From Gemmatimonadota bacterium (GTDB lineage Bacteria > Gemmatimonadota > Gemmatimonadetes > Longimicrobiales > Gaopeijiaceae): a stretch of DNA of 41,875 nt. The number at the start of each line of letters is the position of its first letter. Position 1 is the stretch's first letter. The DNA lies in the NCBI GenBank assembly GCA_028874995.1, contig JAPPGM010000142.1:1182-43056 (forward strand). The letters are read 5' to 3'. The notes below the pieces were generated by a model. The model did not search any database. It was not told where the DNA came from and saw only the letters and a list, made by a program, of their open reading frames with translations. Of the stretch, positions 18,608 to 30,425 are shown piece by piece. A program made the translations under genes and the position numbers.

Positions 18608-19540
18608 ATGAAGACAGGGTTTGGATCGATACGGTTGCGGGCGATGGCCGCGACGATCCTTCCGCTATGCGCCGCGGCATGCGGCAGCGACCCGGCGGAA
18701 GAGACCGCGCGGCTGCGCGGGGACCGTGCCTTTGCGCGCGGCGACTACGAGGAGGCGCTGGCAGAGTACCGCCTCTCGCTGTTGCGCGAGGACCCGGGCA
18801 CGGACGGATACGTGCGCGCGGCCCATGCGTGGGTGGCGCTCGGCCGCGTGGACGAAGCCCGGGCCCTCTACGACAGGGCCGTGCGCGAAAACAGCGTCCA
18901 CGCCGACCAGGCCGTCTCAGACTTCGTTGCTCTGGCCAGGGAGGAGCACGAGAACGGCGACAGCTACGGCGCGGCTTCGGCGATCGAGGCGGCGGTCCAC
19001 TTCCGGCCCGGCATCCTCGTGGAAGACCTGGCCCTGCCCCTGGCCCGGCACTACAGCGGGGCGGGCGAGTACGGCCGGGCCGGCGCGCTATACCTCCAGG
19101 CCCTCCGGCGACACCGCGACGATCCCGACGTCATCTTCGAGACGGCGCTGGCGCACGAGGAGATCGGTGACTGTGAGAGCGCCCTGATGTACTACGAGGA
19201 ATTCGGGGAGCTGGCGCCGCGCAGGGAGGCGGAGATCAGGCTGAACCTGGGCAACTGTTCCTTCCGGCTTGCCGGTGAACGAAGGACCCAGGGCGCGTAC
19301 GAGGAAGCGATCGAGTATCTCGATGCGGTTCTCGAATTGAACGAGCCGAGAGCCCTCATCCCGCAGGCGCACTTCGACAAGGCCGAAATCCTGGCCGTGC
19401 TGGGGGACTGTCCGGCCGCGCTGGAGGCCTATCGGGCGGTGGCCAGTGCGGGGACCGCGGGACCAAGGGCTCTCGTCCGCAGGGCACGCGAACGCATCGA
19501 CGAGATCAGGTTCGGCCGGATGATGGAGGGACGGTGCTGA
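18608..19540 (+). CDS. tetratricopeptide-repeat lipoprotein
   Basis: A probable lipoprotein: a short basic start, the hydrophobic stretch AMAATILPLCAA and Cys25 in AAAC-GSD as the likely lipidation site (a weak lipobox, with Ala at -3). The rest is built of helical TPR-like units, for example GDRAFARGDYEEALAEYRLSLL, AWVALGRVDEARALYDRAV, YSGAGEYGRAGALYLQAL, AHEEIGDCESALMYYEEF and DKAEILAVLGDCPAALEAYRAV. It probably acts as a periplasmic scaffold; partners are unknown. Its neighbour is BamD, also a TPR lipoprotein, so a role in envelope assembly is an inference. ATG 18590 (six residues longer, overlapping the upstream stop) is an alternative start. Confidence 0.8.
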   Translation: MKTGFGSIRLRAMAATILPLCAAACGSDPAEETARLRGDRAFARGDYEEALAEYRLSLLREDPGTDGYVRAAHAWVALGRVDEARALYDRAVRENSVHADQAVSDFVALAREEHENGDSYGAASAIEAAVHFRPGILVEDLALPLARHYSGAGEYGRAGALYLQALRRHRDDPDVIFETALAHEEIGDCESALMYYEEFGELAPRREAEIRLNLGNCSFRLAGERRTQGAYEEAIEYLDAVLELNEPRALIPQAHFDKAEILAVLGDCPAALEAYRAVASAGTAGPRALVRRARERIDEIRFGRMMEGRC

Positions 19541-20400
19541 ACGGTTCGGTTGTCACGGGTTCTCCGGCAGCCCGCGGACAGGATTCCCGCCACTTGTGCG
19601 CGCGCGGACTTGGACTGCTCGTGGGCCTCCTGGGAGCAGCCTGCTCCTCGGGATCCCAGTACTCGGGATGGACGGAGGATCAGCTCTACGCACACGGGCA
19701 GAGGGCCTTCGACGCGGGTGACTGGGGCGAGGCACGGCGCGCATTCGAGCAACTCGTGCTCGCGTTCCCGCTCTTCGACCATGCCGTGGAAGCCCGCTAC
19801 TACCTGGCCCGCACCTTCTACGAGGACGAGCAGTATGTGAGCGCCGTCTCGGAGTTCACCCGCATCGTGCAGGTGTACCCGGACCACGAGCGGGCGCGCG
19901 ACGCCTGGATGGGGTTGTGCCGTTCGTACGCGGCGCTTTCTCCCCACCCGGAAAGGGATCAGCAGTTCACGATCGAAGCGCACAACACCTGCCGGAACGT
20001 GGCCAGCGACTTCCGGGGGACGCCGATTGGGGACTCCGCGATGGCGGTGACCCGGGAGATGAGAAACAAACTGGGGCAGAAGGCGTTCGGGGAAGGCCAA
20101 TGGTACTTCAGGCGGGAACTCCTGGAGTCGGCCGAGCTCGTCTTCAACCAGTTGCTGGAGGAGTTTTCGGACACCGACGCCGCGCCCCGGGCCCTGGCCC
20201 TGCTTATCGAGATCTACGAAGAGTGGGGGTGGGACGACCAGCGCGACGACGCCCGGGCCCGCCTCCTGGAGAACTATCCGGATTCTCCCGAGGCCAGGGC
20301 GCTGGGTCAAGCCGCCCGCGGCGACACGGTCTCGATCGTCAGGAGCCGCGCGCCGCCGCGGCAGCAGTCGCCGTCGGCATGGTCGACAGGCGGCGGGTAG
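19534..20400 (+). CDS. bamD: outer membrane protein assembly factor BamD
   Basis: BamD is the essential TPR lipoprotein of the BAM complex, which inserts beta-barrels into the outer membrane. The N-terminus ends in a lipobox, LLGAAC, with Cys37. The TPR array starts YAHGQRAFDAGDWGEARRAFEQLVLAFP and continues with EARYYLARTFYEDEQYVSAVSEFTRIVQVYPDHERA. Later repeats are seen at FRRELLESAELVFNQLLEEFSDTDAAPRAL. The length of 288 residues suits the family. GTG 19534 follows GGAGGG and overlaps the upstream stop. The C-terminal 22 bases overlap nadD. It supports a diderm cell. Confidence 0.88.
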   Translation: MLNGSVVTGSPAARGQDSRHLCARGLGLLVGLLGAACSSGSQYSGWTEDQLYAHGQRAFDAGDWGEARRAFEQLVLAFPLFDHAVEARYYLARTFYEDEQYVSAVSEFTRIVQVYPDHERARDAWMGLCRSYAALSPHPERDQQFTIEAHNTCRNVASDFRGTPIGDSAMAVTREMRNKLGQKAFGEGQWYFRRELLESAELVFNQLLEEFSDTDAAPRALALLIEIYEEWGWDDQRDDARARLLENYPDSPEARALGQAARGDTVSIVRSRAPPRQQSPSAWSTGGG

Positions 20401-21002
20401 GGGTCTTCGGCGGCACCTTCGATCCACCTCACCGGGGCCATTCGATCGTGGCCGAAGAGGTCATGGAGGCGCTCGCACTGGATCGTCTTCTGTGGGTACC
20501 CGCCGCAGTCCCGCCCCACAAGCGGGGCCGCGCGGTCACGCCCGCCGAGGTGCGGCGGCGGATGGTCGCCGCCGCGGTCACGAACCACCCCGGCTTCGAG
20601 TTGTGCGATCTGGAGTTGGCGCGTGACGGGGTCTCCTACACCGTGGACACCCTGCGGGAGCTCAGGTCGGCAAACCCCGGGTGGTCGCTGTTCCTGGTTC
20701 TCGGCGCGGATCTTCTGGCAGGGTTCGATTCCTGGAGGGATCCCGGTGCGATCAGGAGGATGGCACGGCTGGTGGCGATCTCGCGGGGCGCTACGGCAAT
20801 CCCGTCCGGCAGCGATCTCTTCGCCGGAGTTCGGCGCGTTCAGGTGACCCCGGTGGACATCTCGTCGTCGGAGATCCGGAGACGGGTGGCCGGCGGAAAG
20901 ACCGTTTCCACCATGGTGGCGACCCAGGTTCTGTCCATTATTGAGAGTGAACGACTGTACCGCGCCTCCCGCCCGCACGAACCGGGGCGGCGAGGACGGT
21001 AG
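20379..21002 (+). CDS. nadD: nicotinate-nucleotide adenylyltransferase
   Basis: NadD transfers AMP from ATP to nicotinate mononucleotide in NAD synthesis. The nucleotidyltransferase motif GGTFDPPHRGH is near the N-terminus. Family stretches WVPAAVPPHK, DGVSYTVDTL, LVLGADLLAGFDSWRDP and the ATP-binding ISSSEIRRRV near the C-terminus are all present. The 207-residue length is normal. ATG 20379 overlaps the end of bamD by 22 bases, which is consistent with coupling. Confidence 0.95.
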   Translation: MVDRRRVGVFGGTFDPPHRGHSIVAEEVMEALALDRLLWVPAAVPPHKRGRAVTPAEVRRRMVAAAVTNHPGFELCDLELARDGVSYTVDTLRELRSANPGWSLFLVLGADLLAGFDSWRDPGAIRRMARLVAISRGATAIPSGSDLFAGVRRVQVTPVDISSSEIRRRVAGGKTVSTMVATQVLSIIESERLYRASRPHEPGRRGR

Positions 21003-21048
21003 GCACGAAGAGGCGGACATCCCCCGCCGGGGGGGTCCGAACGGTAGC

Positions 21049-24258
<3,210 letters not shown>

Positions 24259-24273
24259 CCGTCGGTTGATGAA

Positions 24274-24309
24274 CCCACGCTTGAATGCCGGACGGCTTTC
24301 GTCCGTGGG
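24274..24309 (+). other. bulged hairpin between secA and radC
   Basis: GGACG (24290-24294) pairs with CGTCC (24300-24304) around the loop GCTTT. Immediately outside, CCCAC (24274-24278) can pair with GTGGG (24305-24309), leaving an 11-base bulge on the 5' side. No T-run follows. It may slow or end secA transcription or act on radC translation (ATG nine bases downstream). Low confidence. Confidence 0.3.
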
Positions 24310-24318
24310 CTGTTAGTC

Positions 24319-25059
24319 ATGGTCAGGTTCCGCGTCGCCCCGGAAGCCGATGGCTTGCCCGAGGGAGGGGACAGCCCCGCCCACCCCCCGGAGGCGCTTC
24401 CCCGCGAGAGGCTGCAGCGCTTCGGCCCCGGCCCGCTTTCGGAGCACGAGCTGCTCGCCCTCGTGATCGGTTCGGGCAGCGGGTCCATTTCGGCGCGCAC
24501 GCTCGCCGAACAGGTGCTCGGTCTCTCCGGCGGGCGCCTCAACGACCTTGCACAGATGGACCCGGGGCGCCTGGTGGAGATCCCGGGGATCGGTTTCGCG
24601 GTCGCATCGAGGATCGTGGCGGCGATCGAGCTCGGCCGACGGGTGGGGTCGGCGCGCCCGGGCCGTGAGGACCCCATCACCGGACCCGCCGATGTTCACG
24701 ACATCTTCGCCCCCACCCTGGGCCACCTCGCCCACGAGGAGTTTCATATTCTCCTGCTGAACTCGCAGAACATCCCCATCTGCCAGCGCCAGGTAACGAA
24801 AGGGATCCTGGACGCGTCGCTGATCCACCCGCGCGAGGTCTTTCGCGACGCCATCGTGCTCCGGGCCGCCGCCCTGATCCTGGTGCACAACCACCCCTCC
24901 GGGAATCCCGAGCCCTCGGCGGAAGACCTGAAGGTGACACGCCAGCTGTGCGAGGCGGGGGACCAGATCGGCATCCCGGTCCTTGACCACATCATCGTGG
25001 CGGGGGGGAGTTTTTCTTCGCTGGCCGGGAGAGGGTGTCTGCGGGGGGCGGGGGGCTGA
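24319..25059 (+). CDS. radC: RadC family JAB-domain protein
   Basis: RadC proteins combine a helix-hairpin-helix region with a JAB/MPN metal-binding domain. Their cellular role is unsettled despite the historic DNA-repair name. Here PRERLQRFGPGPLSEHELLALVIGSG and the hairpin LVEIPGIGFAVASRIVAAIELGRR form the N-terminal half. The JAMM-type ligands are His190, His192 and Asp203 (HNHPSG then SAEDLKVT). The terminal region GIPVLDHIIVAGGSFSSLAGRG is complete. It has 246 residues, and ATG 24319 begins about 30 residues before the conserved PRERL motif. Confidence 0.92.
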   Translation: MVRFRVAPEADGLPEGGDSPAHPPEALPRERLQRFGPGPLSEHELLALVIGSGSGSISARTLAEQVLGLSGGRLNDLAQMDPGRLVEIPGIGFAVASRIVAAIELGRRVGSARPGREDPITGPADVHDIFAPTLGHLAHEEFHILLLNSQNIPICQRQVTKGILDASLIHPREVFRDAIVLRAAALILVHNHPSGNPEPSAEDLKVTRQLCEAGDQIGIPVLDHIIVAGGSFSSLAGRGCLRGAGG

Positions 25060-25130
25060 GCTGCAAGGCTTTGGGGTGCAAGGGGTTGCCACAGGGGAGG
25101 GAGGGGGGCCGTTTTCCGCGTGGCGGGCCC

Positions 25131-25163
25131 GGGGTGCAAATGCACAGGCCGTGAAGTTATGAT
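25131..25163 (+). promoter_or_regulatory. candidate promoter with overlapping dyad, upstream of the M16 protease
   Basis: TATGAT (25158-25163) is a good -10 hexamer. The stretch at the -35 position is GTGCAA (25134-25139, 18-base spacing), a poor match. Over it lies the dyad GTGCA-AA-TGCAC (25134-25145), which could be an operator. GGGGTGCAA occurs both at 25073-25081 and 25131-25139. The rest of 25060-25277 (218 bases) shows no gene. The AGAAAGGA at 25265-25272 is the ribosome-binding site of the protease gene. Confidence 0.35.
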
Positions 25164-25277
25164 CACCGTGCTCGTAATCGATAAGACGTTGGCGCGTACC
25201 GAATGCGTGGGGTGCGCGCCCCCGGCCCGGCCCGGTCCCGCGGCCGCCGATGGAAATCCGTAGCAGAAAGGACACCG

Positions 25278-28166
25278 ATGTTGATCACGCGTTTTTCCGC
25301 CCTCCCCTCCCCCATCCCCGGAGCCGGTTTCAGGAAGGCGGTCGGCAGTGTGCCGGCCAGGGTTTCGGGACTGGCGGCAGCCGCAATGCTCATGGGCGCA
25401 AACGTTGCCGCGGCCCAGGCCCCGGCCATGGACGATCCCATCCCCCCCGACCCCGCCGTCGTCACCGGCACGCTCGACAACGGCCTCACCTTCTTCATCC
25501 ACGAGAACGCCGAGCCGGAAAACCGGGCCGAACTGCGCCTGGTCGTCAACGCGGGCTCGATCCTCGAGGACGAGGACCAGCTCGGACTGGCGCACTTCGT
25601 GGAGCACATGGCCTTCAACGGCACCGAGAACTTCGAGAAGCAGGAGCTGGTGGACTACCTCGAGTCGATCGGGATGCGCTTCGGGCCCGACATCAACGCC
25701 TACACCAGCTTCGACGAGACCGTGTACATGTTGCAGGTGCCGATGGACGACCCGGAGGTGCTGTCCACCGCATTCCAGATCCTGGTCGACTGGGCCGGCG
25801 GCGTCCGCTTCGATCCGGAGGAGGTCGACAAGGAGCGCGGGGTGGTGATCGAGGAGTGGCGCGGACGGCGCGGAGGCCAGGCGCGGATCCAGGACCAGCA
25901 GATTCCGTTCATGCTGCACGACTCGCGCTACGCCGAGCGGCTGCCCATCGGCGACCCCGAGATACTGCGAACCGCTCCTGCCGAGCGGCTTCGCGACTTC
26001 TACGAGGATTGGTACCGGCCGGACCTGATGGCCGTCGTCGCGGTGGGGGATTTCGACCCCGCCGAGATCGAGGCGACCATCCGTGAGCGGTTCGGCGTCC
26101 TGGAGAATCCCGCCGATCCGCGCCCCAGAACGGAGGCGGAGGTCCCGGTCGACCACGGCCCGCTCATCTCGATCTCCGCCGATCCGGAGATGCCGGTGAA
26201 CCAGGTCCAGGTGATGTACAAGCGGCCCACCAACCCGCAGGGCACCGTGGGCGATTTCCGCGGCGCGCGGGTCCGGTCGCTCTATACGGGCATGCTGAAC
26301 CGGCGGATGAACGAGTTGACCCTGCAAGCTGATCCCCCCTTCCTCTTCGGGGGCGCCAGCCTGAGCGGCGGGATCTCACGCAACATGAACAGCGCTCAAC
26401 TCAGTGCCAGCGTTCCTGACAACGGTGCGCAGCGGGGAATCGAAGCCGTGCTTACCGAGGCGCAGCGCGTCGCCCGGCATGGCTTCACCGCGGGCGAACT
26501 CGACAGGCAGAAGACCGCGCTCCGCCGGACCTACGAGAGCAGGCTGGCCGAGGCGGCAAACCGGTCGTCGGGTTCGCTTGCGAGCCGCTACATCAACGTC
26601 TTCCTGCGCGGGAACCCCTACCCCAGCGTGGAGGCGGAGATGGTGCTGCTGGATGCCGTGCTCCCGGGAATCACCCTGGAGGAGGTGAACGCGGTCGGTC
26701 AGGAATGGATGCAGGAACAGGGCCGCGTGATTCTCGTGGCCGGTCCCGAGAAGGAGGGGAACGTCGCGCCGACCGAAGAGGAGATGACCGCCATCTTCGC
26801 CGCGGTCGCCGGCAAGGAGATCGCCCCCTACGAGGATGCCGACGTCGAAGCGCCGCTGGTCGCCGAAGTCCCCTCCGGCTCTCCGGTCGTCTCCGAGGAG
26901 TCGGTGGACGAGGTGGGCGTCACCATCTGGGAGCTGGAGAACGGCGTGCGGGTCGTGCTCAAACCCACCGACTTCAAGGACGACGAGGTCCTCTTCTCGG
27001 CGACGAGCCCCGGCGGCACCTCGCTCGCGACCGACGAGAATTTCGTCGATGCGGAGGTCGCGACGCAGGCGGTGGGGCTGGGGGGCATCGGGGAGTTCGA
27101 CCAGATCGAGTTGCAAAAGAAGCTCACAGGAAAGCGTGCGAGGGTGTCGCCCACCATCGGGCAACTCACCGAGGGAATCACCGGACAGGCGTCCCCGCAG
27201 GATCTGGAGACCGCGTTTCAGCTCATCTACCTGAACTTCACGGCTCCCAGAAAGGATGAGGACGCGTTCGCGGCCTTCAAGGTCCAGATGTCCGCCGTCA
27301 ACCTGGGAGCCATGCCGCAGTTCGTCCTGCTGGACACCGTGTCGAACACCATGAGCCAGGGGCACCCGCGTGCCGGCGGCACCATCGAGGAACAGATGAA
27401 GGCCCTCCAGGAGTCCGATCTCGACGTGGCCCTCGACTTCTACCGGGACCGTTTCGCGGACGCATCGGACTTCACCTTCTTCTTCGTGGGCGCCTTCGAT
27501 CTGGAGGGAATCCGCCCCCTGGTCGAGACCTGGCTCGGCGGTCTCCCCAACCTCGGCCGCGAGGAGACCTGGGTCGACCTAGGGATCGATCCCCCTGCCG
27601 GGGTGATCGAAAAGGTCGTGCACAAGGGAGTCGAGCCCCAGAGCCAGACGCAGATTCTCTTTACGGGCGACGGCGAGTATTCGCTGGAGGAGGCGACGAC
27701 CATCAGGGCGATGGCCAACATTCTTCGGATCCAGCTCCGCGAGGTGCTGCGGGAGGACCTGGGCGGCACGTACGGCGTGGGAGTGTCGGGTTCCCTCTCG
27801 TACCGGCCCGACGAGGAGTACAACATCTCCATCCAGTTCGGGTCGGACCCCGAGCGGGCCGACGAGCTGGCCGCGGTCGTCTTCGAAGAGATCGAGAAAC
27901 TGAAGGCCGACGGGCCCGACGCCGAGACGGTGGCCAAGGTGCGCGAGACCGACCGGCGCTCCAAGGAGACCAATCTGGAGCAGAACGGCTACTGGCACAG
28001 CCAGTTGAGAACATTCGAGCAGGCCGGGAGGGACTTCCGCAACATCCCGTCGTACGACCTGATCGAGAGCTGGACGGCGGAGCAGGTCCAGCAGGCCGCA
28101 ATCCGCTACCTGCGGCTCGACCAGTACGCCAAGTTCGTGCTGCTGCCGGAGAAGAAGATCCCGTAA
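25278..28166 (+). CDS. secreted M16 family zinc metalloprotease (PqqL/insulinase-like)
   Basis: A two-half M16 peptidase of 962 residues, probably exported to the periplasm or outer membrane. The N-terminus has a long signal-like segment ending in AAAQA, about residues 28-48. The inverted zinc motif HFVEH (His106, Glu109, His110) lies in the first domain, with the third ligand probably Glu186 in DKERGVVIEEW. The second half begins near residue 570 (VTIWELENGVRVVLKP) and lacks the HxxEH motif, as is normal for the inactive partner domain. Substrate is unknown. AGAAAGGA precedes ATG 25278; the longer in-frame start 25203 has no ribosome-binding site and breaks the signal peptide. A terminator-like hairpin follows. 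Confidence 0.9.
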   Translation: MLITRFSALPSPIPGAGFRKAVGSVPARVSGLAAAAMLMGANVAAAQAPAMDDPIPPDPAVVTGTLDNGLTFFIHENAEPENRAELRLVVNAGSILEDEDQLGLAHFVEHMAFNGTENFEKQELVDYLESIGMRFGPDINAYTSFDETVYMLQVPMDDPEVLSTAFQILVDWAGGVRFDPEEVDKERGVVIEEWRGRRGGQARIQDQQIPFMLHDSRYAERLPIGDPEILRTAPAERLRDFYEDWYRPDLMAVVAVGDFDPAEIEATIRERFGVLENPADPRPRTEAEVPVDHGPLISISADPEMPVNQVQVMYKRPTNPQGTVGDFRGARVRSLYTGMLNRRMNELTLQADPPFLFGGASLSGGISRNMNSAQLSASVPDNGAQRGIEAVLTEAQRVARHGFTAGELDRQKTALRRTYESRLAEAANRSSGSLASRYINVFLRGNPYPSVEAEMVLLDAVLPGITLEEVNAVGQEWMQEQGRVILVAGPEKEGNVAPTEEEMTAIFAAVAGKEIAPYEDADVEAPLVAEVPSGSPVVSEESVDEVGVTIWELENGVRVVLKPTDFKDDEVLFSATSPGGTSLATDENFVDAEVATQAVGLGGIGEFDQIELQKKLTGKRARVSPTIGQLTEGITGQASPQDLETAFQLIYLNFTAPRKDEDAFAAFKVQMSAVNLGAMPQFVLLDTVSNTMSQGHPRAGGTIEEQMKALQESDLDVALDFYRDRFADASDFTFFFVGAFDLEGIRPLVETWLGGLPNLGREETWVDLGIDPPAGVIEKVVHKGVEPQSQTQILFTGDGEYSLEEATTIRAMANILRIQLREVLREDLGGTYGVGVSGSLSYRPDEEYNISIQFGSDPERADELAAVVFEEIEKLKADGPDAETVAKVRETDRRSKETNLEQNGYWHSQLRTFEQAGRDFRNIPSYDLIESWTAEQVQQAAIRYLRLDQYAKFVLLPEKKIP

Positions 28167-28176
28167 CGCCCTGGAG

Positions 28177-28212
28177 GGGAGGTCCCGCTTCGCACAGGGA
28201 GCGGGGCCTCCC
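28177..28212 (+). terminator. strong hairpin after the M16 protease gene
   Basis: GGGAGGTCCCGCT (28177-28189) pairs with AGCGGGGCCTCCC (28200-28212): thirteen pairs including one T-G wobble, and a ten-base loop. It starts ten bases after the protease stop. No T-run follows; the next bases are GCAGGGGTTTCCCC. It is therefore either a U-tract-less terminator or a transcript-stabilising 3' hairpin. It ends 24 bases before the next start codon. Confidence 0.55.
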
Positions 28213-28236
28213 GCAGGGGTTTCCCCGCCGCCCCCC

Positions 28237-30150
28237 ATGTCCACCGCCGACCTGACGCGGCGCGAGCGCATCCCCGTTCGCGTCCTCGACGACCACGACA
28301 GCATCGCCGCCGAAGTCGCCGGACGAATTGCGTGTCTCATCCGCGAGCGCGCGGCCGAGGGACGGAGCGCCGTGCTCGGCCTCGCCACCGGTTCCACGCC
28401 CGTCGGGGTCTACCGCGAACTCATCCGCATGCACCGCGACGAGGACCTTGACTTCGCCAACGTCGTCACCTTCAACCTCGACGAGTACTTCCCCATGCGG
28501 CCCGGCAGCCTTCACAGCTACCACCGCTACATGCGGGAACACCTCTTCGACCACGTCAACATCCCCCCCGCCCACCGCCACATCCCCCGCGGCGACCTCG
28601 ACGAGACCGACGTGGAGGCGCACTGCCGCGACTACGAGCGCCGCATCCGCGACGCGGGCGGGATCGACCTGCAGCTCCTCGGCATCGGCCGCAGCGGCCA
28701 CATCGGCTTCAACGAACCGGGTTCGGGGCGCGAATCACGCACCCGCTGCCTCTACCTCGACACCGTCACGCGCGGTGACGCCGCCGCCGACTTCTTCGGC
28801 GAGGAGAACGTACCCGCCCGTGCGATCACCATGGGGGTGGCGACCATCATGGACGCGCGCGAGGTGGTGCTTCTCGCGACCGGCGAGCACAAGGCCGAGA
28901 TCGTGGAGCGGGCCGTCGAGGGCGCGGTCCACGCCGACGTCGCGGCCACCTTCCTGCAGCAGCACCCGGCGGCCACCGTCTACCTCGATCCCCCCGCCGC
29001 CGCACAGCTTACCCGCATCCGCACGCCGTGGCTGGTCGGCGACGTGGAGTGGACGCCCCAATGGGAGAACGAAGCCGTCATCTGGCTGAGCCGCCGCACC
29101 GGCAAGCCCATCCTGCATCTGGCCACCGACGACTACCGCGAGCACCACCTCGGGTCGCTGGTGTCGCGGCACGGATCGGCGGAGCCGCTCAACGGGCAGG
29201 TCTTCAACGCGCTGATCGCCAAGATCCGCGGCAAGAGCCGTCTCCCGCGCGGCCGCAGGATGCTCGTGTTCTCGCCGCACCCCGACGACGACGTGATCTC
29301 GATGGGCGGCCTCCTGCGCAAGCTCGCCGAGAACTGCAACGACGTGACGGTCGCGTACCAGACGTCGGGCAACATCGCCGTCTTCGACCACGAGGTGCGC
29401 CGGTACCTCGACTTCATGAGGCGTGCGGCCGGGGTGGTCGACCTGGGGGACCGTGAGGCTTTGGAAGCCGTGCTGAGGTCGGTGGAAGGGGACCTCGCGC
29501 GCAAGGAACCCGGCGACGTGGACCCCGAGGTCGTACAGCATCTGAAGCGAATCATCCGCGAGAGCGAGGCGTGCGCGGGGATCGAGTCGCTGGGGCTTTC
29601 CGCCGACCGCGCCCGCTTCCTCAACCTGCCCTTCTACCAGACCGGCAAGGTCCGCAAGAATCCGGTGACCGAGGCGGATGTGGCGATCGTGCACGAGCTG
29701 CTGGAAGAGGTTCGCCCGTCGATGGTCTTCGCCGCCGGCGACCTCTCGGATCCCCACGGCACCCACCGCATGTGCCTGGAGACGGTCGAGCGGGCGCTGG
29801 AGCGCTACACCGGCGATCCGCCGTGGCTCTGGCTCTACCGCGGCGCCTGGCAGGAGTGGAGCGTGAACGACGCGACCGTCCTGGTGCCCCTTTCGGAGCA
29901 CGAGATGCGCGGGAAGGTGCAGGCGATCTTCAAGCACGAGTCGCAGAAGGACTCGGCGCCCTTCCCGGGGCCGGACGCGCGCGAATTCTGGCAGCGCGTG
30001 GTCGACCGCAACCGGGGGACGGCCGACTTCCTGGCGTCGCTGGGGCTGCCCGCCTACCGCGCCATGGAGGCGTATGTCACACTGCGCGAGGGGCGCCGGG
30101 TCGGAGCGCGCGAAATCCCCACTGCTTCGCTGGCGGAGGAGCCGGTCTGA
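28237..30150 (+). CDS. NagB-like isomerase/deaminase fused to LmbE/PIG-L deacetylase
   Basis: A 637-residue fusion. Residues about 10-290 are a glucosamine-6-phosphate deaminase-like domain: GLATGSTPVGVYRELI, FNLDEYFPM (Asp82, the general base position) and GIGRSGHIGFNEPGS. In E. coli NagB the last motif carries Asp141, His143 and Glu148. Here His155 and Glu160 are kept but the Asp is Ser153. Residues about 340-610 are an LmbE/PIG-L zinc amidohydrolase domain: SPHPDDDVISMGG (348-352) and DPHGTH. This architecture is known as a 'NagB-like' family in several phyla. A natural idea is coupled N-deacetylation and ring opening of an amino sugar, but the Ser change argues against plain NagB chemistry. 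Confidence 0.9.
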   Translation: MSTADLTRRERIPVRVLDDHDSIAAEVAGRIACLIRERAAEGRSAVLGLATGSTPVGVYRELIRMHRDEDLDFANVVTFNLDEYFPMRPGSLHSYHRYMREHLFDHVNIPPAHRHIPRGDLDETDVEAHCRDYERRIRDAGGIDLQLLGIGRSGHIGFNEPGSGRESRTRCLYLDTVTRGDAAADFFGEENVPARAITMGVATIMDAREVVLLATGEHKAEIVERAVEGAVHADVAATFLQQHPAATVYLDPPAAAQLTRIRTPWLVGDVEWTPQWENEAVIWLSRRTGKPILHLATDDYREHHLGSLVSRHGSAEPLNGQVFNALIAKIRGKSRLPRGRRMLVFSPHPDDDVISMGGLLRKLAENCNDVTVAYQTSGNIAVFDHEVRRYLDFMRRAAGVVDLGDREALEAVLRSVEGDLARKEPGDVDPEVVQHLKRIIRESEACAGIESLGLSADRARFLNLPFYQTGKVRKNPVTEADVAIVHELLEEVRPSMVFAAGDLSDPHGTHRMCLETVERALERYTGDPPWLWLYRGAWQEWSVNDATVLVPLSEHEMRGKVQAIFKHESQKDSAPFPGPDAREFWQRVVDRNRGTADFLASLGLPAYRAMEAYVTLREGRRVGAREIPTASLAEEPV

Positions 30151-30245
30151 GGAAGTAATCTTCCGGCTGCCCGCGCGGATACAACCTCGGGCCGAAAGAG
30201 CAGGGAACTTCCGGCACGAATCGCCCGGACCCCGGTAACAACCCC

Positions 30246-30253
30246 AAAGGAGG
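30246..30253 (+). promoter_or_regulatory. strong ribosome-binding site of lysW
   Basis: AAAGGAGG, seven bases before the lysW ATG, is the strongest Shine-Dalgarno in the window. It suits a carrier protein needed in excess over the enzymes encoded after it. In the leader (30151-30260) the short hairpin GGAAG-TAAT-CTTCC (30151-30164) is the only other structure seen; no clear promoter hexamers are visible. Confidence 0.6.
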
Positions 30254-30260
30254 AATCATC

Positions 30261-30425
30261 ATGTACGAATGTCCGGTATGCGGCGGCGAAGTCGAGCTCC
30301 CCGCCGACCCCGTCGAAAGCGAGCTGTTCGAATGCGCCGAATGCGGTGTCGAACTGGAAATCCTGGCGCTGGATCCCCTTACCCTCGGGGAGGCCCCCGA
30401 CGCCGAAGAGGACTGGGGTGAATGA
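30261..30425 (+). CDS. lysW: amino-group carrier protein LysW
   Basis: LysW is a small acidic carrier whose C-terminal Glu gamma-carboxyl is joined to the alpha-amino group of 2-aminoadipate (lysine route) or glutamate (arginine route). It protects the substrate and presents it to later enzymes. The 54-residue product has a zinc ribbon (Cys4/Cys7 and Cys25/Cys28) and ends with the diagnostic EDWGE (Glu54). The length is normal. Its stop overlaps the lysX ATG. The gene was read directly from the sequence. Confidence 0.95.
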   Translation: MYECPVCGGEVELPADPVESELFECAECGVELEILALDPLTLGEAPDAEEDWGE

